Shown here in pieces: positions 1 through 9,237 of a stretch of 64,000 bases of DNA. This stretch comes from Paracoccus sp. R12_2 (GTDB lineage Bacteria > Pseudomonadota > Alphaproteobacteria > Rhodobacterales > Rhodobacteraceae). The position numbers were made by a program, and so were the translations under genes. The notes under the pieces are model-generated. The model worked only from the letters and a program-made list of their open reading frames with translations. It searched no databases and was not told the origin of the DNA. Position 1 is the stretch's first letter. Each line of letters starts with the position of its first letter. The stretch lies in the NCBI RefSeq assembly GCF_017744015.1, contig NZ_JAGHRA010000001.1, positions 186,001 to 250,000 on the forward strand, in the 5' to 3' direction.

Positions 1-2
1 AG

Positions 3-1697
3 GTGCTGGAACGGGTCACCGAAACCGCCAACCTGTTCCGCAGTCTTGGCGTCGGGCCGACCGATACGGTCGCCTATCTGCTGCCCAACAGCATCGAGAC
101 ACCGATCGTGCTGCTGGCCGGCGCCACCGCGGGCATCGTCAACCCCATCAACCCGCTTCTGGACGCCGAGCATATCGCCGGCATCCTGCGCGAGACCAAT
201 GCCAAGGTGCTGGTCACGCTGAAGGCCTTCCCGAAATCGGACGTCGCCCAGAAGGCCGCAGCCGCCGTGGCCCAGGCCCCGAACGTCAGCCATATCGTCG
301 AAATCGACCTTCGGCGGCATCTGCGCGGGCCCAAGCGTCTGCTGGTCCCGCTGCTGCGCCCGAAGGTCAAGACACGGCATCACGCCAAGATCCTGGACTT
401 CGAGGCCGCCACAAGCGCCCAGAAGCACAACCGCCTGATGTTCGACGACCCCCAGCAGGACCGGGTCGCGGCCTATTTCCACACCGGCGGCACCACCGGC
501 ACGCCCAAGGTCGCGCAGCATAAATACAGCGGCATGATCTATAACGGCTGGCTTGGCGGGACATTGCTGTTTGACGAAACCGACATTCTAATGTGCCCCC
601 TGCCGATGTTTCACGTCTTCGCGGCCTATCCGGTGCTGATGTCGTGCATCGCCTCGGGCGCGCATGTGGTGATGCCGACGCCGGCAGGCTATCGCGGCGA
701 CGGCGTTTTCGACAATTTCTGGAAACTGATCGAACGCTGGCATTGCACGTTCCTGATCACCGTTCCGACCGCGATCTCGGCGCTGATGCAGCGACCTGTG
801 GATGGCGATGTCTCGACGCTGCGAACGGCGATCTCGGGGTCGGCGCCTCTGCCGATCGAGCTGTACAACCGCTTCAAGGCGGCGACCGGCGTCGAGATCG
901 CAGAGGGTTATGGGCTGACCGAGGCGACCTGCCTTGTCAGCTGCAATCCCGTCGATGGGATGAAGAAGGTCGGCTCGGTCGGGATTCCGCTGCCACATAC
1001 GCATGTGCGGATCCTCAGGCATGACGATGCGGGCAACGTCCATGATTGCGGCATCGACGAGGTGGGCGAGATCTGCATCGCCAATCCGGGCGTCTTCCCG
1101 GGTTCGACCTATACCGAAGCCGACAAGAACCACCGGCTTTTCGCCGAGGACGTCTATCTGCGGACCGGCGATCTGGGCCGTCTGGACCCCGACGGGTACC
1201 TTTGGATCACCGGCCGCGCCAAGGATCTGATCATCCGTGGCGGCCACAATATCGACCCCGCCGAAATCGAAGAGGCGCTGTTGTCGCACCCCGCCGTCGC
1301 CTTTGTCGGCGCGATCGGCCAGCCGGACAGCTTTGCCGGTGAATTGCCCTGCGCCTATGTCGAACTGGTCGAAGGCGCGGAGGTGACGGTCGATGAGCTT
1401 GCCGACCACGCCCGCACCCATATTCACGAACGCGCCGCCATCCCCAAGCATCTCGAGATTCTGGCGGAACTTCCCAAGACCGCGGTCGGCAAGATCTTCA
1501 AGCCCGACCTGCGGCGCATGGCGATCCGGCGTGTCTATGACGCGGCGCTGGAAGGCACCGGCGCGCATGTCGTCGAAGTGATCGAGGACAAGAAGCGCGG
1601 CCTTGTGGCGCGATTGTCCCGCGACAAGACCGTGGACGAAGCCGCCGTCGGCCAGAAGCTGGGCGAATACACACGCCCCTGGGAATGGGCAGATTGA
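3..1697 (+). CDS. Acyl-CoA synthetase (AMP-forming), 5' end outside window
   Basis: ANL-superfamily adenylating enzyme that activates a fatty or aryl acid to its CoA thioester through an acyl-AMP intermediate. The reading frame is open to the window edge, so the first tens of residues are missing. The phosphate-binding loop HTGGTTGTPK lies near residue 160 of the visible part. It is followed by the EGYGLTEAT motif near 300, the YLRTGDLGRLDPDGY hinge near 385, the GRAKDLIIRGGHNIDPAEIE segment, and the C-terminal PKTAVGKIFK loop that carries the catalytic lysine. The acid substrate cannot be read from sequence. The next gene starts 63 bases downstream on the same strand but is functionally unrelated. 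Confidence 0.9.
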   Translation: MLERVTETANLFRSLGVGPTDTVAYLLPNSIETPIVLLAGATAGIVNPINPLLDAEHIAGILRETNAKVLVTLKAFPKSDVAQKAAAAVAQAPNVSHIVEIDLRRHLRGPKRLLVPLLRPKVKTRHHAKILDFEAATSAQKHNRLMFDDPQQDRVAAYFHTGGTTGTPKVAQHKYSGMIYNGWLGGTLLFDETDILMCPLPMFHVFAAYPVLMSCIASGAHVVMPTPAGYRGDGVFDNFWKLIERWHCTFLITVPTAISALMQRPVDGDVSTLRTAISGSAPLPIELYNRFKAATGVEIAEGYGLTEATCLVSCNPVDGMKKVGSVGIPLPHTHVRILRHDDAGNVHDCGIDEVGEICIANPGVFPGSTYTEADKNHRLFAEDVYLRTGDLGRLDPDGYLWITGRAKDLIIRGGHNIDPAEIEEALLSHPAVAFVGAIGQPDSFAGELPCAYVELVEGAEVTVDELADHARTHIHERAAIPKHLEILAELPKTAVGKIFKPDLRRMAIRRVYDAALEGTGAHVVEVIEDKKRGLVARLSRDKTVDEAAVGQKLGEYTRPWEWAD

Positions 1698-1760
1698 CGG
1701 GTTGCGATGAAGGTTACCCAAGCCTAGAACCGGCAAGAGCGCCCGGCAGTCAGGAATCCC

Positions 1761-2912
1761 ATGCTGAATATCGATGACGAAAGCGACGATCTGATCCTGC
1801 TTGAGAACGCTCTGGTCGTACCACCGGGCGAAAAGACCAAGAGCAAGTGGCAGCCCTCCGGGGTGCTGGATCAGGCCGGGAATTTCGTCAAGAACTCGAT
1901 CAGCTGGTCTTCGACGTCGGACCCGGTCAACTCTGCACCGAAGTTGCCTGAGGAAAGCAATGTCACCCCGCTTGCAGGAACCTACATGTTCGCCGGCATT
2001 TCCTACGGGCATTTCGGTCATTTCATCACCGAAAGCATGTCCAGAGTCTGGGCCTTGGACGAGCTTCGCGATCGGATCGACGGGCTGATCTTCACCCCGA
2101 AATTTCAGATGGCCAACAATTTGCGCCCGTTCGAGGTTTATGACGATCTTGTCAGGGGTCTTGGAATCGACCTGCCGATCAAATGCCCCGTCGCACCACT
2201 TCGGGTCGAGCGTCTTTACGTACCCAAGCAAGGGTTCGGGCTGGGCGATCTGACCGGTGGCAGCAGAAAGTTCCGGAACTATGTGAACCAGAACGCTGCC
2301 AAAGACATCCCCGCGAAAGGCGCCGCCAAGATCTACATATCGCGATCAGAGTTGCCGACCGATCGGGGCGGCATTCTGGGTGAGGCCAAGCTGGAAGCCT
2401 ATCTGCGCGAGGAAGGCTACGAAATCTATCACCCGCAGAAAGAGAAAAAGGTCGATCAGCTTGCGCAGTACAAGGCTGCCCAGCAAATCATTGCCGTGGA
2501 TTGTTCACCTCTGCATCTGGTCGGATATGTGGGCCACGGCCAGCAGAACGTGGGGATCATCACGCGGCGCAGCATGGCGTTCGGCGACCAGTTCGTGAGG
2601 CAGTTGACCGAATTCAAAGGCATGAGCTGCCACATCATCGACGCACTCGAGAATGACTGGCTGCCCAACAACACCAACAGGCCTAGCCGAAGCTCTTTCG
2701 GTGAGGTCAGCCTTGGCAAGATGTACGCACAGCTGAAATCGGCGGGACTGATTGAAGGTAAGGTTCCATGGACGGATCTGACCACGTCGGAAAGAAACGC
2801 TGATATTCACCGGCAGGAAGAACGCCATGACATCCGCTTCAAGCCGCTGAAGCCGGACGACAGCTTCCTGTCCAGCAAGATCGAACCCGCGCCCGAACTA
2901 CCGAGCGGCTAG
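1761..2912 (+). CDS. GT61-type (DUF563) glycosyltransferase
   Basis: A 383-residue protein with the fold signature of glycosyltransferase family 61, seen in bacterial capsule and polysaccharide proteins. YGHFGHFITESMSRVWAL near residue 80 matches the family's GHF.xE block. The C-terminal half has the KIYISRS segment (about 193-199) followed by a conserved VDxSPLH-type block near 252. There is no signal peptide or membrane segment, so it is probably cytoplasmic. The start is supported by AGGA five bases upstream of the ATG. It converges on a second GT61 gene and their stop codons interlock at CTAG. Acceptor and sugar donor are unknown. Confidence 0.75.
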   Translation: MLNIDDESDDLILLENALVVPPGEKTKSKWQPSGVLDQAGNFVKNSISWSSTSDPVNSAPKLPEESNVTPLAGTYMFAGISYGHFGHFITESMSRVWALDELRDRIDGLIFTPKFQMANNLRPFEVYDDLVRGLGIDLPIKCPVAPLRVERLYVPKQGFGLGDLTGGSRKFRNYVNQNAAKDIPAKGAAKIYISRSELPTDRGGILGEAKLEAYLREEGYEIYHPQKEKKVDQLAQYKAAQQIIAVDCSPLHLVGYVGHGQQNVGIITRRSMAFGDQFVRQLTEFKGMSCHIIDALENDWLPNNTNRPSRSSFGEVSLGKMYAQLKSAGLIEGKVPWTDLTTSERNADIHRQEERHDIRFKPLKPDDSFLSSKIEPAPELPSG

Positions 2913-4285
2913 ATCTGTCCTTCGGTTGCCAGCCGCGTAACCAGATCGATCGCTTCGGCGCCAACGCCGACGCCGACCAGCCCGTCGGTGATCGGAAGGA
3001 TCTTGGCGGGATCGTCGCTTGCCACGTCCGCATAGACCTTGCTGTAGCGGCAGCCTGCGACATGCGCATTCCCCAGGAAGTCCCCCCAGCGATGCAGCTG
3101 GGTCTGGACCGATCCGACCTCGATCACATGCGCGTCCGGTCGTGCAAACATCATGTGACCGAAAAACGCTCCGTGAAACGATCCGATCACATCGGCAGCA
3201 TGAACGGCCGCCACTTGCTCTTGCGGAGTGAGATGTTCGAAGTGCAGCTGTTCGAACCCTTCGCGCTTCAGCCGCGCCACCAATATGTCCTCGCCATACA
3301 TTTGCCGTGCGTTCACGGCATCCGAACTGTTGTCCCTGCTGACCCAGATCTTTTTCGGCATCGCCGCAATCAACTTGGGGTCGATCATCGAAAGAACGCG
3401 TTCCCGCAGCAAACGCATCGACACATCGTAGCTGTTCTTGAAGGTGAACTTGCGCCGGCGGACATGGGCGCCGATATCCTGCCATGCTGTGTCAGCGCCC
3501 GTATCTGCAAGCAGGGTAGTGATCATCGGATCGCCATTTGAATAGATCATGTGCCTGAAATTAAACGGAATCAGCACATCATCATAGCTTGCACGGCGAT
3601 CAGTGAACTCGACCAGACCTGCAAGTTCGGGAAAGAACGCTTCGATGAACTTGCCGGCGAAACCAGACGGATCATTGTTCCGACAATGGAAGACGATATC
3701 TGACGGCGCCCGACCTTCGAAGTGCACCAGCTGTGGCAGCGCCTCTGTCATGAAGTGATAGAAGTTGCGGCGGTTCCGGCATTCGATCCCGACGCGCATT
3801 CCTTTGGGAAAGCTGCCCTCGACGGGAATGTCGAGACGAGTTTCGGCGCGCGCGCGCTCGAAGAACTGGTTGGAACGCCGGAAGTTCTCCATCCCGCGGT
3901 TGTTCTTCAGGAAGCGTGTGTAAACGCGGTCCCCTGCGGCACCGTTCAGAAGGCACTTTCCCCCCACCTCCGCCGAACCGCCGCGAAAAATGACATCACG
4001 CGCACGAACGGGGACCGCGTTGATTTCGAAGATGGCGGGCTGGATGCGTGTCCAGCGATCCTCGATGTTCTGTTCCAGGACAGATCGGATCTCGGGATAG
4101 TCGCTGCAAACATACTGTCGCACAGACGCGCCAGGGACTTGTCTCAGTATCCAGTCCGGGCGATGTTCCACCGACAACCCGCCATCGCGTCCAATGAGAA
4201 AGAAGTATTCGTCGGCCGTCGCCTTCCAGCTTCTGGCTTGCAGATCGGTCATGTGATTTGCCATGTCCATCCGTTTTGGTGCCAT
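2909..4285 (-). CDS. GT61-type (DUF563) glycosyltransferase, second copy
   Basis: A 458-residue protein related in layout to the convergent neighbour. The family block YHFMTEALPQLVHFEG lies near residue 180. The segment KKIWVSRD and a later SFHGAFFGHMMFARPDAHVIEV stretch correspond to the GT61 C-terminal half. The start at 4285 is chosen because AAGG lies five bases upstream; a longer open frame reaches 4363 but would run into the divergent HNH gene. It probably acts on cell-surface glycans together with the adjacent GT61 gene, although no transport or polymerase genes are visible nearby. Confidence 0.75.
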   Translation of the reverse strand: MAPKRMDMANHMTDLQARSWKATADEYFFLIGRDGGLSVEHRPDWILRQVPGASVRQYVCSDYPEIRSVLEQNIEDRWTRIQPAIFEINAVPVRARDVIFRGGSAEVGGKCLLNGAAGDRVYTRFLKNNRGMENFRRSNQFFERARAETRLDIPVEGSFPKGMRVGIECRNRRNFYHFMTEALPQLVHFEGRAPSDIVFHCRNNDPSGFAGKFIEAFFPELAGLVEFTDRRASYDDVLIPFNFRHMIYSNGDPMITTLLADTGADTAWQDIGAHVRRRKFTFKNSYDVSMRLLRERVLSMIDPKLIAAMPKKIWVSRDNSSDAVNARQMYGEDILVARLKREGFEQLHFEHLTPQEQVAAVHAADVIGSFHGAFFGHMMFARPDAHVIEVGSVQTQLHRWGDFLGNAHVAGCRYSKVYADVASDDPAKILPITDGLVGVGVGAEAIDLVTRLATEGQI

Positions 4286-4329
4286 TGTCACCTTACCCAA
4301 CTGCCGCCTCGGATACGCAAAGTCCAGAG

Positions 4330-4632
4330 ATGAAATCCGACCGCAACCCGCCCCCGGAAACACCGCCGCTCTGTCCGCTTTGCGGCCGACCGATCCCGCC
4401 GGGCGTGCCGCAAAGCCGGCATCACCTGACGCCGAAGCTGCGCGGCGGGAAAGGCGGACCGACCGTTCTGTTGCATCAGGTCTGTCATTCGACCATCCAC
4501 AAGACCCTGTCGGAAACAGAGCTGGCGCGCCGCTACAACAGCGTCGAGGCGCTGCGCGGCCATCCGGATCTGGCGCGATTTTTCGCCTGGGTTGCCGGAC
4601 GGCCGCCGGGATGGAAGGGCAAGATACGCTAG
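4330..4632 (+). CDS. Small HNH-endonuclease-like protein
   Basis: A 100-residue protein with a compact HNH (beta-beta-alpha metal) nuclease signature: CPLCGRPIP at 17-25, the paired histidines of SRHHLTPK, then HQVCHSTIHKTL. The two CxxC-type cysteines and the later cysteine/histidine probably hold zinc. No second domain is present, so it may be a stand-alone nicking or nonspecific nuclease, or a degenerate regulatory relative. The start at 4330 avoids overlap with the divergent gene. Its stop overlaps the stop of the convergent DsbA-like gene by four bases. Confidence 0.7.
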   Translation: MKSDRNPPPETPPLCPLCGRPIPPGVPQSRHHLTPKLRGGKGGPTVLLHQVCHSTIHKTLSETELARRYNSVEALRGHPDLARFFAWVAGRPPGWKGKIR

Positions 4633-5261
4633 CCGGCCAGCGTCTTGCGGGCGCGGCCGATCAGATCGCGCATCTCCTTCAGGGAAAGTTCACCAAAGAT
4701 GCCTTCATCGCCGGCGATGAACGTCGGTGTCCCGACCAGCCCCATGTGATCGGCAAGCTGGAATGACAACGAGATGTGGTCGGCGACACGCTGGCTGTCC
4801 ATGTCACGGCGCAGCCGCGCCTCGTCCAGCCCGACGTCGCGCGCCGCGCGCATCACCGTCGCCTCGGCGGCGCGGCCCTTCATGGCCATCATCGCACTGT
4901 GGAACTGCCAATACTTGCCCTGATCCAGCGACGCGAGCGACGCGCGTGCGGCAAATTCGCTGTCGGGTCCAAACACCGGCCATTCGCGGTAGACGACGCG
5001 CAACTGCGGGTCTGACGAAACCAATTTCTGCACCGTTCCCACCATCTTTCGGCAGAACGGACAGTTATAGTCGAAGAACTCGGTCAGGGTGATGTTCCCA
5101 TCCGGATTTCCCAGGACAGGTGCGTTCGGGCTGCGTTCCAGCGCCTTGCGCAGTTCCTCGGGCATCGGGTTTGCGCGCTCTGATCCCTGACCCAGCGCGG
5201 GCACACCGGCGGTGACTGCAACAGCGGCAGCCGAGATCAGCATATGGCGGCGATTGGGCAT
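4629..5261 (-). CDS. DsbA-family periplasmic thiol:disulfide oxidoreductase
   Basis: A 210-residue exported thioredoxin-fold protein. The N-terminus MPNRRHMLISAAAVAVTAG is a signal sequence with adjacent arginines, compatible with Tat or Sec export. The catalytic CPFC lies at residues 67-70 in FFDYNCPFCRKM, and the cis-proline loop VGTPTFI is present near the C-terminus, as expected for DsbA/ScsC-like enzymes. It probably forms or isomerises disulfides in the periplasm. The start at 5261 has AAAGGA five bases upstream; a longer frame to 5285 lacks this support. Confidence 0.88.
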   Translation of the reverse strand: MPNRRHMLISAAAVAVTAGVPALGQGSERANPMPEELRKALERSPNAPVLGNPDGNITLTEFFDYNCPFCRKMVGTVQKLVSSDPQLRVVYREWPVFGPDSEFAARASLASLDQGKYWQFHSAMMAMKGRAAEATVMRAARDVGLDEARLRRDMDSQRVADHISLSFQLADHMGLVGTPTFIAGDEGIFGELSLKEMRDLIGRARKTLAG

Positions 5262-5433
5262 GATCGTCCTTTCGGTCCTGTGCAAAGCTATCTGGTTATA
5301 TTCGTAGTTGCGTATGCGACCGGGGAACAGTCACGATCTGGTGCAATCGCACGCACCGGTCTCCGGTTTCCCTTTGAGATTTGCCGATTCGGTCGCATCC
5401 TGATCTTCTGACCAGACCGTGAAAGGAGCTTCC

Positions 5434-5646
5434 ATGACAGGCCGCATCCTCGTTCCCCTGGCGCTTGCCGCATTCTTGGCCACACCAGGTCTTGCGCAAA
5501 ACGCCGATTCGAGTGTTCCCGTGATCCAGGCACCCGACGCAGAAAAGGCACCCCAAGCGACGGACACCAAGTTGCAGTCCAAGCCTGCGACGATCACCCC
5601 GGCCCGCAAATCAGATTGCGGCTATCGCAAGCAGGTCATGTCCTGA
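5434..5646 (+). CDS. Small exported protein of unknown function
   Basis: A 70-residue protein whose first 20 residues form a clear signal peptide (MTGRILVPLALAAFLATPGLAQ, likely cleaved after an Ala). The mature part is short, polar and proline/lysine-rich with one cysteine near the end. AAAGGAGC just upstream of the ATG at 5434 decides the start over a GTG at 5419. It is not recognised as any family. It sits alone between a divergent DsbA-like gene and a histidine kinase; the single cysteine makes a link to the DsbA-like neighbour possible but unproven. Confidence 0.6.
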   Translation: MTGRILVPLALAAFLATPGLAQNADSSVPVIQAPDAEKAPQATDTKLQSKPATITPARKSDCGYRKQVMS

Positions 5647-5887
5647 TCACAGCCTTGCGGTGAGCCTGATCAATCGACAGACGCCGCCCGACCTCGCTCT
5701 CGGGAGGGAGGGCTTTTCTGCGTCGCGCCCGCAAGGCGCGCGCAGCGCTTTCATGTCCGGGCGGTGCACAACAAGCTCGGCACATCTGTCGTAATCCTTC
5801 ACTGATACCCTGTTTTTCCGCCTGATCTTGCGCAGCCGGCACCTTTCGCGCAAAGGTCGTTGAAATTGGACCGTCAGTGATCGAACG

Positions 5888-8227
5888 ATGAGAAACTCCC
5901 TTGCCGCCATGCTTGCCATCGGCCTTGCCGGGCTTCAATTCGTGGCGGTTCTGGCGGTCGTATTCTCGTCCTATCTCACCTCGCAACAGGTCCTTCTTGA
6001 TCACGCAAGAAGTCTTCTCAGCGATGTCGGCCACACCACGGCCGAACATTCAAAGGGGTTTCTGAACCCGGCACAGGGCGCGGCCGAACTGGCCGCCAGA
6101 CTGGCACAGCACCGGGTCGTTTCGGCCGAAAATCCGCAGATGCTGGAACAGTTCCTGTTTCAGCAGCTGCGCATAACACCTCAGTTCTCGGGGCTATATT
6201 TCGGCGGCGCGGATGGCAGCTTCGTCTATGTGATGCGCAGCAACGACGGCCCCGCGCCCTTCAGATCGAAGCTGATCACCTTCGAGGATGGCGTCCGGAA
6301 GGTCGAATTCATCTGGCGGACGGAAAACTTCGCGGTGGTGAGCCGGAACGTTGATCCCACCGACACCTTCGATCCGCGCAGTCGGCCTTGGTACAAACGC
6401 GCGAATGATCAAAGGTCCACGATCTGGACCGAACCCTATATCTTCTTCTCGTCGCAGCAGCCGGGCATAACGCTGGCCGCTCCGGTTCTTGGCGGGGTCT
6501 CGACCCTGCGTGGTGCCGTGGGCGTGGATATCGAGATCAGCAGCATATCGGGTTTTCTGTCGCGGCTGCAGATCGGCGAAAGCGGAAAAGCCCTGATCGT
6601 CAACAGCAATGGCGACGTCATCGCGCATCCGGACGAGACTCTGATCAAGACCGAAAGCAGCGACGGGACGTTGAGCTTTGTCAACATCACCCAGTTCGGC
6701 GATCCGATCGCCCGCGAGGCATTCGCCGAAATGGGCGAGAAATTTGACCTGCCTGTCAGCCAGGAGGTGTTTTCGGAATTCACCTACCGAGGCGCCAACT
6801 ACATCGTCAACGTCCTTCCCCAGATCAGCGAACAACTGCCCTGGACGATCGCTGTCTATGCACCACGTGACGACTTCATCGGCGAGATCAGGGAAAACCG
6901 CACGACCAATATCTGGATCGCCGTTGCCGTCGCAATCGTGACTGGACTGATCGGGCTGGTGCTGGCGAATTATATCTACAGGCCGGTGCGCGCGTTCGCC
7001 GTACGCTCGGCGCTGATTTCTCAGGGAGAGGCAAGCCCGACCGATCCGCTGCCGCGGACCTACAGGGAACTGACCCACGCGAACGAAGCGCTGATGCAGG
7101 AGATCGTCGCCCGCAAGAAGGCCGAACGCGAATACGGCCAGACTTTCGATCTGTCGTCACGGGCGATGGCGCAGATCTCGCCCGATACGGGGCGGTTCCT
7201 CAAGGTCAACGCCAAGCTGTGCGAGATCACCGGCTACACGGTGCACGAATTGCTGTCGATGCGTTATACCGACCTGACCCCGCCACAAGACCCGCATCTG
7301 TTCCTGCCCTCGGCCTTTGCCACAGACGACGCCTTCACCAGCAACCGGGAAGCACGGATCCTGCACAAGGACGGGCATCCGGTCAGCCTTGCGGTCAACG
7401 CCATCCTCATTCGCGACCATAACGGCGAACCGCTGCATGCCGTGGTGACGCTTGACGACATCACGCAGATGAAAGCCCGCGACAGCGAGATCGCAAGGCT
7501 AAACCGAGATCTGTCACATCTGGCGCGTGGCAATACGATGGGCCAGATGGCAGCCGGGCTTGCGCACGAGTTGAATCAGCCGTTGTCCGCCATCGCGCAG
7601 AATGCCGATACCGCTTTGCTGATCGCCGAACAGGCCCAGAACAGCGCCCCCGAACTGCGCGAGATCCTGAGCGAGATCGAAGGCCAGTCGCTGCGCGCGG
7701 GCGAGATCATCCGTGCGTTGCGCGGCTTCATCAGCAAGGATGGGGCGCAGGCAACCGTGTTCGACTTCGCCGAGTTGCTGGAGCAGACACGCCGTCTTGT
7801 TCACCCCGAGGCGGTCGAGGCAGATGTCACGATCATCGCGGACCTGCCGAACCTGCCGCCCGTGCGCGCCAACCGCATCCAGATCGCTCAGGTGCTGGTC
7901 AATCTCATCCGCAACGCGATCGAGGCCATGTCAGGGGCGCATTCCCCTACCAGACACGTCATCATCAGCGCCGAATGTCAGGACGAATTCATCGAGGTCA
8001 CAGTCGAGGACACCGGGCCGGGCATCGACCCAGGCATCAACCTGTTTTCACAGTTCGAGACGACCAAACCGGCTGGAATGGGGTTGGGTCTTTCGATCTG
8101 CCGGTCCATGATCGAGGCGAATGACGGGGAACTGCACCTGGACAGGGACTATACGGGCGGCGCCCGCTTCCGATTTACGTTGCGCCGTGCCCCGGTCGCG
8201 GAAGCTATTGCCCCGGCGACAGCCTGA
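5888..8227 (+). CDS. Membrane sensor histidine kinase: dCache - PAS - HisKA - HATPase
   Basis: A 779-residue two-component sensor. A first membrane helix spans about 8-30. A large extracytoplasmic Cache-type ligand domain follows to about 330, containing the RSRPWYKRA segment typical of dCache sensors. The second membrane helix is at about 341-361, a PAS domain at about 415-530, and the phosphorylated His560 lies in GLAHELNQPLSAI. The N-box (NLIRNAIEA, about 672-680), the DTGPGID and GMGLGLSI motifs complete the ATPase. The kinase core resembles FixL/TodS-type sensors. The cognate regulator follows 84 bases downstream. The ligand is unknown; dCache domains usually bind small organic acids or amino acids. 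Confidence 0.92.
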   Translation: MRNSLAAMLAIGLAGLQFVAVLAVVFSSYLTSQQVLLDHARSLLSDVGHTTAEHSKGFLNPAQGAAELAARLAQHRVVSAENPQMLEQFLFQQLRITPQFSGLYFGGADGSFVYVMRSNDGPAPFRSKLITFEDGVRKVEFIWRTENFAVVSRNVDPTDTFDPRSRPWYKRANDQRSTIWTEPYIFFSSQQPGITLAAPVLGGVSTLRGAVGVDIEISSISGFLSRLQIGESGKALIVNSNGDVIAHPDETLIKTESSDGTLSFVNITQFGDPIAREAFAEMGEKFDLPVSQEVFSEFTYRGANYIVNVLPQISEQLPWTIAVYAPRDDFIGEIRENRTTNIWIAVAVAIVTGLIGLVLANYIYRPVRAFAVRSALISQGEASPTDPLPRTYRELTHANEALMQEIVARKKAEREYGQTFDLSSRAMAQISPDTGRFLKVNAKLCEITGYTVHELLSMRYTDLTPPQDPHLFLPSAFATDDAFTSNREARILHKDGHPVSLAVNAILIRDHNGEPLHAVVTLDDITQMKARDSEIARLNRDLSHLARGNTMGQMAAGLAHELNQPLSAIAQNADTALLIAEQAQNSAPELREILSEIEGQSLRAGEIIRALRGFISKDGAQATVFDFAELLEQTRRLVHPEAVEADVTIIADLPNLPPVRANRIQIAQVLVNLIRNAIEAMSGAHSPTRHVIISAECQDEFIEVTVEDTGPGIDPGINLFSQFETTKPAGMGLGLSICRSMIEANDGELHLDRDYTGGARFRFTLRRAPVAEAIAPATA

Positions 8228-8311
8228 CGTGGAATAGGCTAAACTTGGATAGAACGAATGGAACAGGTTTACACCGTTCTGCGACGATGCTGAACAAGGG
8301 AGAAGTGGCCA

Positions 8312-8938
8312 ATGACTGACGACGATGGCGTGCGAACGGTCTTCATCGTGGACGATGACCCTGCCATACGTTCATCGCTGACCCGCGGACTGCGCCTGCG
8401 CGGCCTGGACTGTGAAGCCTTCGAATCCGCCGAGGCCTTTCTGGCGGCCTATGACGAAACACGCCTGGGCTGTCTGATCCTTGATTACGGAATGCCGGGC
8501 ATGAACGGTCTGGAACTGCAGCAGTATCTTGGTGATCGCGGCATCGCCATCCCGATCATCTTCATCACCGGCCATGGCGGAATCCCTGAATCCGTGCAGG
8601 CGATGAAGGGCGGCGCGATCGATTTCCTGGAAAAGCCCTTCCGGCAGACGGATCTGATCCAGCGTATCCATGCTGCAATGGACATGGCCGAAACGATGCG
8701 CCGCGAAGGTCTTGCCACGCGCCAGATCAAGGAACGCCTTGCGCGCCTGACGCCCCGCGAACAGGAAATCGTCGATCACATGCTGGCGAACCCGGCCGAG
8801 GTTTCCAGCAAGGAAATCGGTCGCTATCTGGATATCAGCCCGCGCACCGTGGACCACCACCGCGCCCGCATCCTAGAGAAGCTTGCCGTTGGATCGGTCG
8901 TAGAACTGATCGACATGGTGTTGCGCGCACAACGCTGA
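8312..8938 (+). CDS. FixJ-like response regulator (REC - LuxR HTH)
   Basis: A 208-residue response regulator that should be phosphorylated by the preceding kinase. The receiver domain shows the acidic pair Asp14-Asp15, phosphoacceptor Asp58 (LILDYGMPG), Thr86 and Lys108 (FLEKPF). The LuxR/FixJ helix-turn-helix runs from about 144 to 205, with LTPREQEIVDHM and the recognition segment DISPRTVDHHRARIL. AGGGAGAAG lies upstream of the ATG. Target genes are not evident nearby, so regulation is probably exerted elsewhere on the chromosome. Confidence 0.93.
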   Translation: MTDDDGVRTVFIVDDDPAIRSSLTRGLRLRGLDCEAFESAEAFLAAYDETRLGCLILDYGMPGMNGLELQQYLGDRGIAIPIIFITGHGGIPESVQAMKGGAIDFLEKPFRQTDLIQRIHAAMDMAETMRREGLATRQIKERLARLTPREQEIVDHMLANPAEVSSKEIGRYLDISPRTVDHHRARILEKLAVGSVVELIDMVLRAQR

Positions 8939-8962
8939 ACTGCGCGGTTCCGGCGCCCAACC

Positions 8963-9010
8963 AAAAAAAGGCCGCCGAATCCGCATGGAATATGCAACGG
9001 ATTCGGCGGC
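8963..9010 (-). terminator. Rho-independent terminator, minus orientation
   Basis: A perfect 13-base inverted repeat, GCCGCCGAATCCG at 8971-8983 and its complement at 8998-9010, with a 14-base loop. On the minus strand it is followed by a run of seven T (plus-strand A7 at 8963-8969). The plus-strand side is followed by A-rich, not T-rich, sequence, so it should stop transcripts coming from ettA. Confidence 0.8.
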
Positions 9011-9237
9011 ATTAAAAAAACTGCCTTAAAACAGCTTGGTCAAGGCCGTTACACTCATCACCCGTACAATCTGACCCGCGCGATCCTGACGGCCCAAAAT
9101 CCCGACCTTGCAATGGTCGCCAACTGCTTCGCTGACGATGTGTTAACCATGCCTGAACAGGTTGCCGAAGTGTATTCGTGCGATTGCGTAGGCAAGACTG
9201 CCCAAGCGCGTGCAAGGCGGCAGGATATTCGGTTGAG

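Noticed and set aside
588..2231. 547-residue minus-strand open frame
   Set aside because: Antisense to the acyl-CoA synthetase and GT61 genes; no domain or ribosome-binding site.
5690..5735. Possible terminator after the small exported protein
   Set aside because: Only a five-base stem (CCCGA/TCGGG) pairs well and the T-run is four bases; too weak to call.
8258..8290. GGAAC followed by CGTT upstream of the response regulator
   Set aside because: Spacing is only 10 bases, far from the 16-17 required for an EcfG promoter.
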